DNA of 64,000 bases from an uncultured Saprospiraceae bacterium (lineage in GTDB: Bacteria; Bacteroidota; Bacteroidia; Chitinophagales; Saprospiraceae). The notes beneath the pieces were generated by a model. The model had not been told where the DNA came from. It saw only the letters and a list, made by a program, of their open reading frames with translations, and made no database searches. The DNA is taken from the NCBI GenBank assembly GCA_937951615.1, contig CALFBH010000007.1:1-64000 (forward strand). The letters are read 5' to 3'. The position numbers were made by a program, and so were the translations under genes. This document shows, piece after piece, positions 15,732 to 25,790 of this stretch (positions are counted from its first letter, which is position 1; each line of letters begins with the position of its first letter).

Positions 15732-17936
15732 TCAAGCGGTCTCCCAAATATAAGCTAAAGCCACCCGCAACTTCCCATAATTCACGCTCTCTTGCAAATG
15801 CTCATAATAAGGCTTCAACATATCCATGCGACCTAAATCTTTCACTGCACCCCTGACTTTTTCTATCTCCTCCTCAGTGACTAGTCGGAATACGTCCACA
15901 TCATAACCTTCGGTCATTAGTCGGGAAAAATGGGAATAAATTGTAGTCGCTTTCAATTGGCGTTGAATACAAATATCATCTGGATCATAGCCTTCCTCAT
16001 AAAGTTTCCAGGTGACGAGGTGCGTTTCGGTTTTTTGTGTTTTGGGCTTGGTCGTGCGAGCTTTTCGAATAGCTTTCTCAGGAACGTCAAAATCATTTTC
16101 AGGCGTTCTACCGGTGAAATTGTCGATACATTTGATAAACACCTCGGCATACTGGCGGGCTTTGTGTTCGCCAACGCCATTGACTTGCATAAACTCGCGG
16201 ACATTAGCTGGCATACGGGCAGCCATGTCTTCCAGACTGGCATTGCTGAACACCACATAAGAAGGCTTGCCGATGTCCTGGGCGATGCTGTGGCGCAGGT
16301 CGCGCAGGTCTTCGTAAAGCGCGTCGTCGTACTCCAAATCCACCTTAACCTTATCGACCTTGACTTTCTTCTGCTCTTCCTGCCGTTCTTTGACGGTATC
16401 AAAAGCCACTAGTCGAACAGTTTTGCTGTTGAATAAAATATCCTGACTGACCGAAGTCATTTTCAGTCGGTAATTGTCTTTATAATCCAGTTCCATAATG
16501 CCCTGCTGAATCAATTGCTGAATATACAGCACCCAGGCAAAATTGGTCGTCTCGCGTCCTGCGCCAAAAGTCTTGATGCTGTCTAGTCCTCGCTCCCGCA
16601 CGGCAACAGAATAAGAGCCTTTCAGCACATCGACTAGCGTAGTGATACCAACTTTTTCTTTCATTCGATAGACCGCCGATAAAGCCATTTGCGCCAGCTT
16701 TGTTCCATCAAAATACTTAGGCGGATTTTTACAAACATCACAATTGCCACAATCGGCATCGGGTGGCGTTTCGCTGAAATAACTGAGCAGAATTTTGCGT
16801 CGGCAGACCTGAGCTTCAGCGTATTCTTTCATGCGCTCCATCTTGGCAAATTGTATTTTTCGATACTGCTCATTATCCACTTCCTCGATAAAACGAGTTT
16901 GCGTCTGCACATCTGCATAGCTGTAAAATAGAACAGTCTCGGAAGGCAAGCCATCACGCCCGGCACGACCAATTTCCTGGTAATAACCTTCCAGATTTTT
17001 AGGCATATTATGATGAATCACAAAACGGACATTTGATTTATCAATCCCCATCCCAAAAGCTATCGTTGCACAGATAATATTGGTCTTACCTTCTATAAAT
17101 TCATCTTGAATGGCATCCCGTGTCGCAGCAGGAAGCCCAGCATGGTAGAAATTGGCAGAAAAACCAGCATCCTGTAATTTGGTGGCAATGGTCTCCGTTC
17201 CTTTCCGACTGCTACAATAGACAATCCCACAAGCATCCTTATGTCGCTTGACAATTTGAGCAATTTGTTCCCACTTTTTTCGTCCCGGCAAAACAGCAAG
17301 AGATAAATTTGGACGATCAAAAGAAGAAATAAAATACTTTGGATTATGCAAACCCAGCAATTCTCCAATATCAGAACGAACCGCCTTGTCTGCCGTAGCG
17401 GTCAATCCAACGACCGGTATGCCTGGCATTTGTTGTTTTACAATGGCAAGCTTACTGTATTCTGGACGGAAATGATGTCCCCAACTACTCACACAATGCG
17501 CTTCATCTATCGCAATTAATTTGACATTCAGCGTTTTGACATAAGATAAAAAGCTACCGGAAAACAAACGTTCAGGCGAAACATACAGCAATTTGAGTAC
17601 GCCATTTTGCAGGTCATTATTCACTTCAGCTTCCTCTACACTATCGAGACTGGAGTTGAGATAAGCTGCTGAAATACCATTGGCTCGCAAAGCCTGCACC
17701 TGATCTTTCATCAATGCAATCAAAGGCGAGATGACCAAAGTCAGCCCATCCAAAACCAAGGCAGGCAATTGGTAACAAAGCGATTTTCCACCGCCCGTAG
17801 GCATCAACACCACAGCGTCTTTGCCTTCGATGATATGCGAAATAATCTCTTTTTGCAAAGGTCGAAAAGTCGAATATCCAAAGTGTTTTTGAAGTACCTG
17901 TTCTAATGATAGTTGTGTATCCTGCGTCATGCTCAA
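15732..17936 (-). CDS. recQ: ATP-dependent DNA helicase RecQ
   Basis: 734 residues with a complete RecQ layout: Walker A MPTGGGKSLCYQ (G48-S52), DEAH box IAIDEAHCVSSWG, helicase motifs VFVIHH-like FVIHHNMP and QEIGRAGRDG, the zinc-binding cysteines CRRKILLSYF plus CGNCDVC, an RQC region, an HRDC domain (LRHSIAQDIGKPSYVVF) and a C-terminal helix-turn-helix tail. It unwinds DNA 3'-5' in recombination and replication-fork repair. It is transcribed alone; downstream lies the broken HupE gene, upstream the repeat-rich gap. Confidence 0.97.
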   Translation of the reverse strand: MSMTQDTQLSLEQVLQKHFGYSTFRPLQKEIISHIIEGKDAVVLMPTGGGKSLCYQLPALVLDGLTLVISPLIALMKDQVQALRANGISAAYLNSSLDSVEEAEVNNDLQNGVLKLLYVSPERLFSGSFLSYVKTLNVKLIAIDEAHCVSSWGHHFRPEYSKLAIVKQQMPGIPVVGLTATADKAVRSDIGELLGLHNPKYFISSFDRPNLSLAVLPGRKKWEQIAQIVKRHKDACGIVYCSSRKGTETIATKLQDAGFSANFYHAGLPAATRDAIQDEFIEGKTNIICATIAFGMGIDKSNVRFVIHHNMPKNLEGYYQEIGRAGRDGLPSETVLFYSYADVQTQTRFIEEVDNEQYRKIQFAKMERMKEYAEAQVCRRKILLSYFSETPPDADCGNCDVCKNPPKYFDGTKLAQMALSAVYRMKEKVGITTLVDVLKGSYSVAVRERGLDSIKTFGAGRETTNFAWVLYIQQLIQQGIMELDYKDNYRLKMTSVSQDILFNSKTVRLVAFDTVKERQEEQKKVKVDKVKVDLEYDDALYEDLRDLRHSIAQDIGKPSYVVFSNASLEDMAARMPANVREFMQVNGVGEHKARQYAEVFIKCIDNFTGRTPENDFDVPEKAIRKARTTKPKTQKTETHLVTWKLYEEGYDPDDICIQRQLKATTIYSHFSRLMTEGYDVDVFRLVTEEEIEKVRGAVKDLGRMDMLKPYYEHLQESVNYGKLRVALAYIWETA

Positions 17937-18060
17937 AACGATTTTTATATTCGGTAATTTAAGAATAAATTTGAATAATTACCCTCTCTTTTTTCAGCCT
18001 CCTATTATAAAGACTGGAAAAAGCAGAAAATTCCATAAAAATCAAAAGACTTTTTTGCAA

Positions 18061-18112
18061 AGGTTTAGTAAACTTCGCTGCTGCGTAAGCCTCCCGCAAG
18101 TTTACTAAACCT
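18061..18112. repeat. Single-hairpin member of the GGTTTnGTAAACTT family
   Basis: AGGTTTAGTAAACTT and AAGTTTACTAAACCT are perfect 15-bp inverted arms around a 22-nt GC-richer loop. It shares the arms of the longer elements at 15060 and 31586. Confidence 0.7.
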
Positions 18113-18130
18113 ATATCCTATCTACTTAAA

Positions 18131-18167
18131 CACGAATGCACGAATAAGTTTTATTCGTGCATTCGTG
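18131..18167. repeat. Perfect 17-bp palindromic hairpin
   Basis: CACGAATGCACGAATAA, then GTT, then TTATTCGTGCATTCGTG: a perfect inverted repeat in the gap upstream of recQ. No T-run follows, so it is more likely a repeat than a terminator. Confidence 0.7.
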
Positions 18168-18180
18168 GCTAATAAATTTC

Positions 18181-18494
18181 AGGGCAAACGCATCAAAATT
18201 TTAGTCGTGTTCTATCAAAACATCGTTGAGCAAATTCCGTTGTCGTCAGACGAATTCAGTTAAAAATACAGCATATTTCCAGGGACAAGCCACTAATTTT
18301 AATCAAATCCTTCGTCTGCCGACTATTTCATACTTTGAACACCGCATTAAATTTAAATTTGGAAAATGAAGAAGAAAAGTCGGCTGAGGATGGTTGCTTA
18401 TCCACACGTATGATGATTTTCAGGACGATGAACTCCTGAATAAATTGAATCGTCAGACGACTCAGGTTGCTTTTTAATTTGATGCGTTTGCCCT
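18181..18494. mobile_element. MITE-like element with 17-bp perfect ends and 9-bp target duplication
   Basis: AGGGCAAACGCATCAAA at the left is the exact inverse of TTTGATGCGTTTGCCCT at the right, 314 bp overall. AATAAATTT lies one base outside each end, which looks like a 9-bp target-site duplication. No transposase is inside, so it would be moved in trans. The element contains a copy of a second repeat (18207-18342). Confidence 0.75.
18207..18342 (-). mobile_element. 140-bp TIR element, copy 1, nested in the MITE
   Basis: This 136-bp stretch is an inverted, diverged copy of the element at 34197-34336. Shared landmarks are the GTGTTC ends, GTCGTCAGACGAATTC and AATCCTTCGTCTGCCGAC. Confidence 0.75.
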
Positions 18495-18515
18495 AAATAA
18501 ATTTAGTAAATCTCT

Positions 18516-18983
18516 TTATTTTATAAAAGGAATCGTAAAAGGATACTTATAAATTTTTCCCGAGTAGGTCTGACCAGTAGCCTTTGCAATAAGGAAAATT
18601 TCAATTAAATAAAAGAGAAGAAAGGGGACGAATATAAGACTAAAACTAAAGGCAGAGTCAGTACCGAAAAGTATAGGAATGGATATCATGAAAAATAAAA
18701 TAGAGCCGATAATCGAATAAATGGTCAGACTGAGCTGAAAGTTTAGGGCATTTTTTCCGTTCTCATTTATGAATGTGCTATCGTCTTTTTTAATGACCCA
18801 AATAAGCAGCGGTCCGAGTATATTTCCCAAAGGAATAATAATAGAAGAAAGGGCAGACAAGTGGGCGAGCATGCCCCAGGTTTTATCATCGGAAGAAAGA
18901 TTCTTTATAATTGTAATGTCCTCTTTTTTATCTTTGATTATAGCTTGCTCATCATCTTTTAGGAAAACATTTTTCAAATTCAT
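18516..18983 (-). CDS. DUF4870-type small membrane protein
   Basis: 155 residues. A charged ~35-residue N-terminus precedes DDKTWGMLAHLSAL, the usual opening of DUF4870, then three or four membrane spans (IIIPLGNILGPLLIWVI, a span around LTIYSIIGSILFFMISI, another at FSLIFVPFLLFYLIE). The soluble loop NENGKNALNFQLS is also typical. Role unknown in the family; an inner-membrane Tic20-like fold has been suggested. It is transcribed toward the repeat-rich gap. Confidence 0.8.
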   Translation of the reverse strand: MNLKNVFLKDDEQAIIKDKKEDITIIKNLSSDDKTWGMLAHLSALSSIIIPLGNILGPLLIWVIKKDDSTFINENGKNALNFQLSLTIYSIIGSILFFMISIPILFGTDSAFSFSLIFVPFLLFYLIEIFLIAKATGQTYSGKIYKYPFTIPFIK

Positions 18984-19224
18984 GTTATAGTGCTTTAGTT
19001 TTAAATAATCAGTGTGTCTATAAGAGAATCAGTTAGTTTTGATTTTTGTTACCCCTTCTGGGAAATGTTAATTTTCAAATCATTCATATAAAATTAAACT
19101 GCCAAACCTATACTTTGCCGCTTTTGTCGTATTTTTGCCTGTGCTTAGTGGAAGTTGGTCAATCATTTTCTCGATTACACAATTTTCACAATTTTACAAT
19201 CATAACAATCTCACAATTCTCATT

Positions 19225-20331
19225 ATGAAAAAAACTTTACTTTTAATCTGCTGTGTATTTGTTGCAGGCGGCCTAATGGCGCAGTGCAGCGACTTGTTTA
19301 TTTCTGAGTACGTAGAAGGCTCAAACAATAACAAAGCCCTTGAAATTTACAATCCGACTGATGTGCCAGTGAATCTGAGCAACTATGCTTTCGGACGTTT
19401 CAGTAATGGCGCGACCTCTACTGCTTCAACGAATGGCGATCCTGTGGTTTTGCCCAATGTCATGTTAGCTCCTTACGATGCTTATGTTGTGGTAGTAGAC
19501 AGAAGAATAGAAAACGGTTCAGGATTTGACCTGCCCGTTTGGAATGGCAATAATGTCTTCGAAACTGTAGTTGACTCGCTGACAGGTGAGCCAATTCAGG
19601 ATTTTTGTACTGGCGAAGATCGTTTATTTGTACAATACGTAGGCGATGATGCTGCGAATTCCTTTGAATATGGTGCTTATGATGCACTCTACGATTTGCA
19701 AGGTAGAGCCGATACTTTTGCTTGCCCTGATTATAATACAAATAGCCACATGAGCTATAATGGCAACGATGCAGTATTCCTGATTTCAGGTGCTACAGTT
19801 TCTCCTGATGGTAGCAATATCATTGACGTGATTGGCGTCATTGGCGAAGACCCGCAAAATACTATCGGACAGCCAGCTTGGGTAGATGCAAATAACAAAT
19901 GGGTGACTCGCGACATTACAATAACAAGAAGACCTGATATACAAGTGGGTTCCGGTATTGTAGCGGCAGCTTTTAGCGATACTTTAGCTTATAACGAATG
20001 GGATTACCACTGCAATAATGACTTCACCAATCTTGGCTCACATGGCTGTAATTGCGACCCATCTTTTGTTGGTATCAATGAAGTCTTGAATGAAGTATCT
20101 GTAGCCATCCTGCCTAATCCAGCTGAAAACTGGGTCTTGGTAAATGCGATGGAAGACATCCAACAGCTAGAAGTATTTGACCTGATGGGTAGAACAGTAT
20201 TCAGTGCCAACTATGCTGGACAAACCAACGAAGTACGCCTGACATTAGAGTCTTTTCAAGCAGGCATGTATGTCGTCAATGTTCATTTTGATAATAATAA
20301 ACGTACTGTTAAAAAGCTGGTAGTACGCTAA
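19225..20331 (+). CDS. Lamin-tail-domain protein with T9SS sorting domain
   Basis: 368 residues from MKKTLLLICCVFVAGGLMAQ (signal peptide); an upstream in-frame ATG at 19135 is rejected because it would bury the signal. The N-terminal domain CSDLFISEYVEGSNNNKALEIYNPT is a lamin-tail (LTD) beta sandwich. The last ~75 residues, SVAILPNPAENWVLV to VKKLVVR, are a type A T9SS sorting domain, so the protein is exported across the outer membrane and attached or released. Tandem CACAATTTT-like words just upstream and their inverse just downstream frame the gene. Confidence 0.88.
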   Translation: MKKTLLLICCVFVAGGLMAQCSDLFISEYVEGSNNNKALEIYNPTDVPVNLSNYAFGRFSNGATSTASTNGDPVVLPNVMLAPYDAYVVVVDRRIENGSGFDLPVWNGNNVFETVVDSLTGEPIQDFCTGEDRLFVQYVGDDAANSFEYGAYDALYDLQGRADTFACPDYNTNSHMSYNGNDAVFLISGATVSPDGSNIIDVIGVIGEDPQNTIGQPAWVDANNKWVTRDITITRRPDIQVGSGIVAAAFSDTLAYNEWDYHCNNDFTNLGSHGCNCDPSFVGINEVLNEVSVAILPNPAENWVLVNAMEDIQQLEVFDLMGRTVFSANYAGQTNEVRLTLESFQAGMYVVNVHFDNNKRTVKKLVVR

Positions 20332-20336
20332 GAATA

Positions 20337-20405
20337 ATTGTAGAATTGTGTGATTGTGAAATTGTATTTTCTTCAGTTTTACAATCATGCAATTTCACAA
20401 TTTCC
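20337..20405. repeat. Imperfect inverted repeat after the LTD gene
   Basis: AATTGTGTGATTGTGAAATTGT and ACAATCATGCAATTTCACAA-type words form an imperfect hairpin and may end the transcript. Confidence 0.4.
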
Positions 20406-20413
20406 CACTGTAA

Positions 20414-20497
20414 CTGGACTTTGGACAATGGGGTATTAGGAAACTGGGGTAAACCTAATTTCCCAATACCCTAATTCCCTTTTTGTCCAAAGTCCAG
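20414..20497. repeat. 84-bp inverted-repeat element
   Basis: CTGGACTTTGGACAA and TTGTCCAAAGTCCAG are perfect 15-bp ends; inside, GGGTATTAGGAAA and AATTCCC-type words are also partly inverted. The core word GGACTTTGGACAA also occurs in repeat copy B near 6.45 kb, with a one-base variant in copy A. Confidence 0.65.
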
Positions 20498-20578
20498 ACT
20501 GTAAAGTAATGCTGAAAAGTAAACAAATAAAAAATCATCGTTTATCGTTCATCATTCATCATTAAAAAAACGCTCTCC

Positions 20579-23347
20579 ATGCACAAGCATATCCTTGTCC
20601 TATTTGTATTTCTGACCCTCTTTTCCTGCGCTTTCGCGCAAACATATACGCTAAGTGGCAAAGTCACAGACGGCGATTTGTCAGAACCTTTAATTGGGGT
20701 CACCGTAATGACAGGCGAAACAGGCATAACGACTGATTTTAATGGCGAATATCGTTTAGAATTGCCCAATGGCACACACGAAATCATCTATTCTTATGTT
20801 GGTTTTGCAGAGAAAAAAGAGACGATTGTCATCAATGGCGCAGCAGTTTCCAAAGACATCAGAATGGGCGAATCGTCAGAAATGCTGACCGAAGTCATCG
20901 TTACTGCGGACATTGCCATTGAACGCGAAACTCCAGTTGCCTTTTCCAATATTTCTACCCTTAAAATCGAGGAGGAACTGGCTTCTCAGGATATTCCAAT
21001 GCTGCTCAATTCTACCCCTGGTGCTTATGCCACACAATCAGGTGGAGGAGATGGAGATGCAAGGGTAAGCATTCGCGGATTCAGCCAAAGGAATATAGCC
21101 GTTATGCTAGATGGGATTCCTGTAAATGACATGGAAAACGGGCGGGTTTACTGGTCGAACTGGTTTGGGCTGGATTTAGTCACGAAGACGATGCAGGTAC
21201 AGCGTGGCTTAGGAGCGTCCAAATTAGCCATTCCTTCAGTGGGCGGCACAATTAATATTCTGACCAAAGGTATTGATTCAAAAAGAAGTCTTCGCTTCAG
21301 GCAGGAAGTCGGCAACGATGGTTTTTTGCGGTCTACGCTTGGACTAACCAGCGGACGACTGGAAAATGGCTGGGGCATTTCGGTGGCAGGGTCTTATAAG
21401 CAAGGAAATGGCTGGGTCGATGGCACAGATACGAAAGGATATTTTTATTACCTCAGAGTTGATAAAGAAATAGGTAATCACCTGATTAGCTTCTCAGGTT
21501 TTGGCGCACCGCAGGAACACGGACAACGTTCTTTCCGATCTCGTATTCAGGATTTTGATATTGAATATGCCAAAAAAGCAGGCGTGTCAGATTCTATTGC
21601 CGAAACGGGTGGTAATTTTGGCTTGCAATGGAATCAGCATTATGGTGAACTTGAAAGGCGTTCTTTTACCACAGATTATGATACAATACCAGGAGATACT
21701 GAACAACTGAATGTCCGTAGAAATTTTTATCATAAACCACAGTTTAGTTTGCGCCATACTTGGTCGCCTAATCAATCAACAGCCCTTTCTAATGTGGTAT
21801 ATGTTTCTATCGGAAACGGTGGAGGTACATCTACGGAAGGTGTACCAGGTAGATATGATGCAGATGGTTTACAGGAAATTTATGATGCTAATGGAACGGT
21901 GACCTTTGCCACAGGAGGAGATAAAATATCAGACGGGATTTTGCAGGCAAGCTATAATACACATTTTTGGGTGGGTGCATTATCGACCTTCCGAAAATCA
22001 CTAAGTGAACAGTTTACTTTTTCGGGTGGAATTGACTTGCGTTATTATAATGGTGGACATTATCGTGAAGTATATGATTTACTAGGTGGAGATTATTACA
22101 AAAGTGGGTATAATGCAAGAACAAACACGACTCGCCTCGTTGTAGGTGACCGGTTCGACAGAGATTATGAAAGTTATGTCCCCTGGGCAGGTACTTTTGG
22201 CTTACTTGAGTATAAAAATAATGGACTGTCAGCATTTTTCAATGCTTCTTTTGCAGAAACAGGCTATAAATATGAAGATTATCTGACCCCCAAATTTGTT
22301 AGCCTTGATGGTGAGGATACTTTTTTAAGTTATAATGCTCCACTGGAGTATAATGGCACATTATATACTGTGGATCACCCCAATCCCGCTGATGTGGCAG
22401 ATGCTATTACACGAAATGTAGCAGTTGATTCTACTTCTGCACAAAATATTACGATTGGATGGGTTTGGAAACCTGGTTTTACTTTCAAAACAGGGCTGGG
22501 CTACAATATTAACGCATCGCATAATGTATTCTTTAATACAGGATACCTGTCAAGAGCGCCTTCCTTTAATGCAACGATTAATGCACAGGGCAACAGCTTG
22601 GTCAATAATGTAGAAAATGAAAAAATTATAGCATTTGAGGCAGGTTATAATTATAAGAGTAAAAAATTTGCAGCCAATCTGAATACTTATTTTACCAATT
22701 GGGCAAATAAACCACTGTCCCGACTCCCAACTGTACCGCTTGATCCTAGCGATCCCGACTCAGAGCGTGTTACGGTGTTTGTTAGTGGTATCTCAGCTCG
22801 ACATCTTGGCGTTGAACTTGACTTTGCTTATGAACTGACTCAAAAAATTACTGCTGAAGGGCTGGTCTCGCTGGGAGACTGGATATGGAATTCGGCAGCA
22901 GAAACGACACTTCCTGATAATACAGTATATTCCTTCGATGCCAAAGGTGTACATGTAGGAGATGCAGCACAGACCCAATTGGGCGGCTTGATTCGATATG
23001 AGCCTATCAAGGGTTTATATTTCAAATTGCAGGGTACATACTTTGGTAAAAACTTTGCCAATTTCAATCCTGAAGACCTGAAAGGCGATAATGCAGGCAG
23101 AGAATCTTGGCAAATGCCAAATTATTTCCTGACGAATTTGCACACAGGATACAGGTTTAAAGTCAAAGATTTAAGAATGGGCGTTCGCTTCAATGTTCTG
23201 AATTTATTTGATACGAAATACATCGGTGATGCGACCAATAATGATGGCTTCCTATCACCTGGATATAACGATTTTGATGCCAAATCAGCCTCCGTATTTT
23301 TCGGACAAGGCAGACGTTTTAATACTTCATTTCAAATTACTTTTTGA
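20579..23347 (+). CDS. TonB-dependent outer-membrane receptor
   Basis: 922 residues. Signal peptide to about residue 21 (FSCAFAQ), then a carboxypeptidase-regulatory-like domain (YTLSGKVTDGDLSEPLIGVTV), a plug with ISTLKIEEELASQDIP and RIRGF-type VSIRGFSQRNIAVMLDGIPV, and a 22-strand-type barrel ending in NTSFQITF. It imports an unknown ligand with TonB energy. No SusD partner follows, so it is not an obvious polysaccharide locus; the next gene is a secreted phospholipase D-like protein. Confidence 0.93.
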   Translation: MHKHILVLFVFLTLFSCAFAQTYTLSGKVTDGDLSEPLIGVTVMTGETGITTDFNGEYRLELPNGTHEIIYSYVGFAEKKETIVINGAAVSKDIRMGESSEMLTEVIVTADIAIERETPVAFSNISTLKIEEELASQDIPMLLNSTPGAYATQSGGGDGDARVSIRGFSQRNIAVMLDGIPVNDMENGRVYWSNWFGLDLVTKTMQVQRGLGASKLAIPSVGGTINILTKGIDSKRSLRFRQEVGNDGFLRSTLGLTSGRLENGWGISVAGSYKQGNGWVDGTDTKGYFYYLRVDKEIGNHLISFSGFGAPQEHGQRSFRSRIQDFDIEYAKKAGVSDSIAETGGNFGLQWNQHYGELERRSFTTDYDTIPGDTEQLNVRRNFYHKPQFSLRHTWSPNQSTALSNVVYVSIGNGGGTSTEGVPGRYDADGLQEIYDANGTVTFATGGDKISDGILQASYNTHFWVGALSTFRKSLSEQFTFSGGIDLRYYNGGHYREVYDLLGGDYYKSGYNARTNTTRLVVGDRFDRDYESYVPWAGTFGLLEYKNNGLSAFFNASFAETGYKYEDYLTPKFVSLDGEDTFLSYNAPLEYNGTLYTVDHPNPADVADAITRNVAVDSTSAQNITIGWVWKPGFTFKTGLGYNINASHNVFFNTGYLSRAPSFNATINAQGNSLVNNVENEKIIAFEAGYNYKSKKFAANLNTYFTNWANKPLSRLPTVPLDPSDPDSERVTVFVSGISARHLGVELDFAYELTQKITAEGLVSLGDWIWNSAAETTLPDNTVYSFDAKGVHVGDAAQTQLGGLIRYEPIKGLYFKLQGTYFGKNFANFNPEDLKGDNAGRESWQMPNYFLTNLHTGYRFKVKDLRMGVRFNVLNLFDTKYIGDATNNDGFLSPGYNDFDAKSASVFFGQGRRFNTSFQITF

Positions 23348-23408
23348 GTTGAGTAATTGAGTTATTAGGTTGATTAAGTTATTGAGTATTTTGCAAATCA
23401 AAATAATC

Positions 23409-23535
23409 ACTCAATCACTCAATCACTCAATCACTCAATCAATCACTCAATCACTCAATCACTCAATCACTCAATCACTCAATCACTCAATCACTCAATC
23501 AACTCAATCACTCAATCAACTCAATCAACTCAATC
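23409..23535 (+). repeat. Octamer tandem repeat (ACTCAATC) ending 3 bp before a start codon
   Basis: Fifteen copies of ACTCAATC, broken by one AATC and three single-A spacers, run almost to the ATG of the next gene. Upstream, TTGAGTAATTGAGTTATT-like words are its inverse and could fold on it. Length change by slippage would alter the leader and ribosome access. Confidence 0.85.
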
Positions 23536-23538
23536 AGC

Positions 23539-25725
23539 ATGAAAAAAATACTACTTATAATAGCTACGGCATTTTTGGCCATTCCAACCGTATTCGCGCA
23601 AACGAATATTGCAGATGCCAGAACTTTTGCACAAGGCTCCACTGTGACCGTAACAGGCATCGTGATGAATGGCCCGTCTTTGGGCATCATTCGTTATATT
23701 CAGGACGGTACAGCCGGTATTCCTGTTTATGATCCAGGTGTTAGTACCGAATGGAATCAGGGCGATGAAGTTACATTGACCGGAGAAATGACCGCTTTTG
23801 GTGGCGTCATTCAAATTGGTACGACAAGCAGTGCTACGGTCAATTCGACAGGCAATACCTTATATGCTGCACAAACGAGTACGCCGAATAATTTCTGGCC
23901 GACTTATGAGTCTGAGCTGGTGGAAGTACAGGATGTTACTTTTGAGAATCAGGGCAGACCATTCACTGTAGGTATTCACGAATTTACACAAGCGAGTTCT
24001 GGTCAGGCGGGCTACATTTATGTCCGTTCTAATCATCCTTTATTATGTACGCCGATTCCTTATGGCACAGTCAATTTGAGCGGCATTTCAGCAGCCTATA
24101 ATAGCGATGCTCAATTATTACCAAGAGATGCAAATGATCTGCAACAGACCAGCAATATTTATATCGAAACAGCTCCTAAGCAGTCAAATATCTCTACAGA
24201 TGGCTTCAACGTAGTTTGGGAAACCAATACAATGGCGACTCATGGCATCCGTTATGGTTTGACAGATGCTTTAGAGCTAGGCGATGTAGCAGCAGGCTCA
24301 GGAAGCCTGGAAGGTATGTACACTTTCTCAGGACTAGATCCTGCAACGGCTTATTATGTGCAGACTTACTCAACAGTGGCTGGTGAAACAACAGAATCAC
24401 CTATTCAAGTCTATATGACGGCGTCCAATTCTACAGGTGTTATTCAACCCATATTCAATAATATTGCTGATTATTCTGTGTCTTCCGGTACAGATGCATT
24501 GACACATTATGGACCACAGCTTTTGCAGTATTTCATAGATAAAATTGGTGCTGCGCAAAGTACGGTCGATGTCATGATGTATAATAATAACCGCACCGAT
24601 TTGACACAGGCTTTGATTGACGCGCATAATCGGGGCGTTGTGGTGCGCTACATTACGGATGGGGACAATCTGAACTCTGGTATATCCAATAATCCACCGC
24701 CTTTTTCTGTGTATAATGTACAAATCAATACTGGGTTAATGCACAATAAAATTCTGGTGATAGACGCAGAGTCGGTCAATGATTGCTGGGTGATTTCTGG
24801 CTCGTCCAACTGGACAAGCAATGGCATTGGTTCTGATTATAATAATGTAATTGAAATTCAAGATCAGTCGCTCGCAAGGGCTTATACGATGGAATTCAAT
24901 GAAATGTGGGGCGGTGCTACACCTACACCGGGTATCTTTGCTGCACTGGCAGGTGAAAATAAAGAAGACAATACTCCACATCTGTTCAATATCGGCGGCG
25001 TGATGGTAGAAAGCTATTTTTCACCATCTGATTTTGTGTCTTGTGAGATAGAAAGAGCGGTTCGCAGCGCAGATTCTAAAATTGATTTTGCAGTCTTATC
25101 CTTTACTTATAATGACTTGGGAACGGCTATAGCTGACGAGCATTTTGAAGGAACTACCGTTCGTGGTTTTATTGAAAGTACAAGCGATCAAGGAACAGAG
25201 TATGATTTTTTATTGGCCAATAATGTCAATGTTATGGATCACCCACCAAGTCAGTCAATGCACCACAAATATGTCATTGTTGATGCCGACGCGCCATCGT
25301 CCGATCCATTGGTAGTGACAGGTTCACACAATTGGTCAACTAGCGCAGAAACTAGAAATGATGAAAACACGCTCATTATTCACGACGAGTCGATTACCAA
25401 CCAATACTGGCAGGAATTTGAAGCACGATGGGCAAATCTGGTCGGCATAGTAGCTGTACCAACGCTTGAAGGGTTCAAAATCAATACTTATCCCAATCCA
25501 GCCAATGCTTATGTTCAATTGGACATGACACTGGAAAATATGGAGGATATTCAGGTAGAAGTATTTGATGTAAATGGTAAACCGATACAGGCTTTTGAAT
25601 TGGCAAATATTTCCAGCACGTATGTACATACGATGGACGTCAGCCATTTGCCGACAGGCAGCTATTTTGTTGCTTTTACAATAGATGGTTTGACGAAGGT
25701 GAAGATGATTGAGGTGGTGAGGTAA
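23539..25725 (+). CDS. T9SS-exported phospholipase D-like phosphodiesterase
   Basis: 728 residues. Signal peptide MKKILLIIATAFLAIPTVFA; an OB-type domain (VTVTGIVMNGPSLG, VTLTGEMTAFGG); a fibronectin-like stretch; then two PLD halves with HKD motifs MHNKILVID (H about 401) and MHHKYVIVD (H about 574), each followed by SGSSNW or TGSHNW. The C-terminus INTYPNPANAYVQLD to KMIEVVR is a type A T9SS sorting domain. It should act outside the cell as a phosphodiesterase, for example a nuclease or phospholipase; the substrate cannot be read from sequence. Confidence 0.92.
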   Translation: MKKILLIIATAFLAIPTVFAQTNIADARTFAQGSTVTVTGIVMNGPSLGIIRYIQDGTAGIPVYDPGVSTEWNQGDEVTLTGEMTAFGGVIQIGTTSSATVNSTGNTLYAAQTSTPNNFWPTYESELVEVQDVTFENQGRPFTVGIHEFTQASSGQAGYIYVRSNHPLLCTPIPYGTVNLSGISAAYNSDAQLLPRDANDLQQTSNIYIETAPKQSNISTDGFNVVWETNTMATHGIRYGLTDALELGDVAAGSGSLEGMYTFSGLDPATAYYVQTYSTVAGETTESPIQVYMTASNSTGVIQPIFNNIADYSVSSGTDALTHYGPQLLQYFIDKIGAAQSTVDVMMYNNNRTDLTQALIDAHNRGVVVRYITDGDNLNSGISNNPPPFSVYNVQINTGLMHNKILVIDAESVNDCWVISGSSNWTSNGIGSDYNNVIEIQDQSLARAYTMEFNEMWGGATPTPGIFAALAGENKEDNTPHLFNIGGVMVESYFSPSDFVSCEIERAVRSADSKIDFAVLSFTYNDLGTAIADEHFEGTTVRGFIESTSDQGTEYDFLLANNVNVMDHPPSQSMHHKYVIVDADAPSSDPLVVTGSHNWSTSAETRNDENTLIIHDESITNQYWQEFEARWANLVGIVAVPTLEGFKINTYPNPANAYVQLDMTLENMEDIQVEVFDVNGKPIQAFELANISSTYVHTMDVSHLPTGSYFVAFTIDGLTKVKMIEVVR

Positions 25726-25790
25726 TGTAAATTCAAATACAAACATCAAATTCAAACTCAAATGTAATTGAGTTGAAATGAAAATTATAG

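Noticed and set aside
20579-23347. Polysaccharide utilisation locus
   Set aside because: The TonB-dependent receptor has no SusD partner or glycoside hydrolase next to it.
23409-23535. CRISPR-like array
   Set aside because: The units are 8 bp with no unique spacers; this is a simple tandem repeat.
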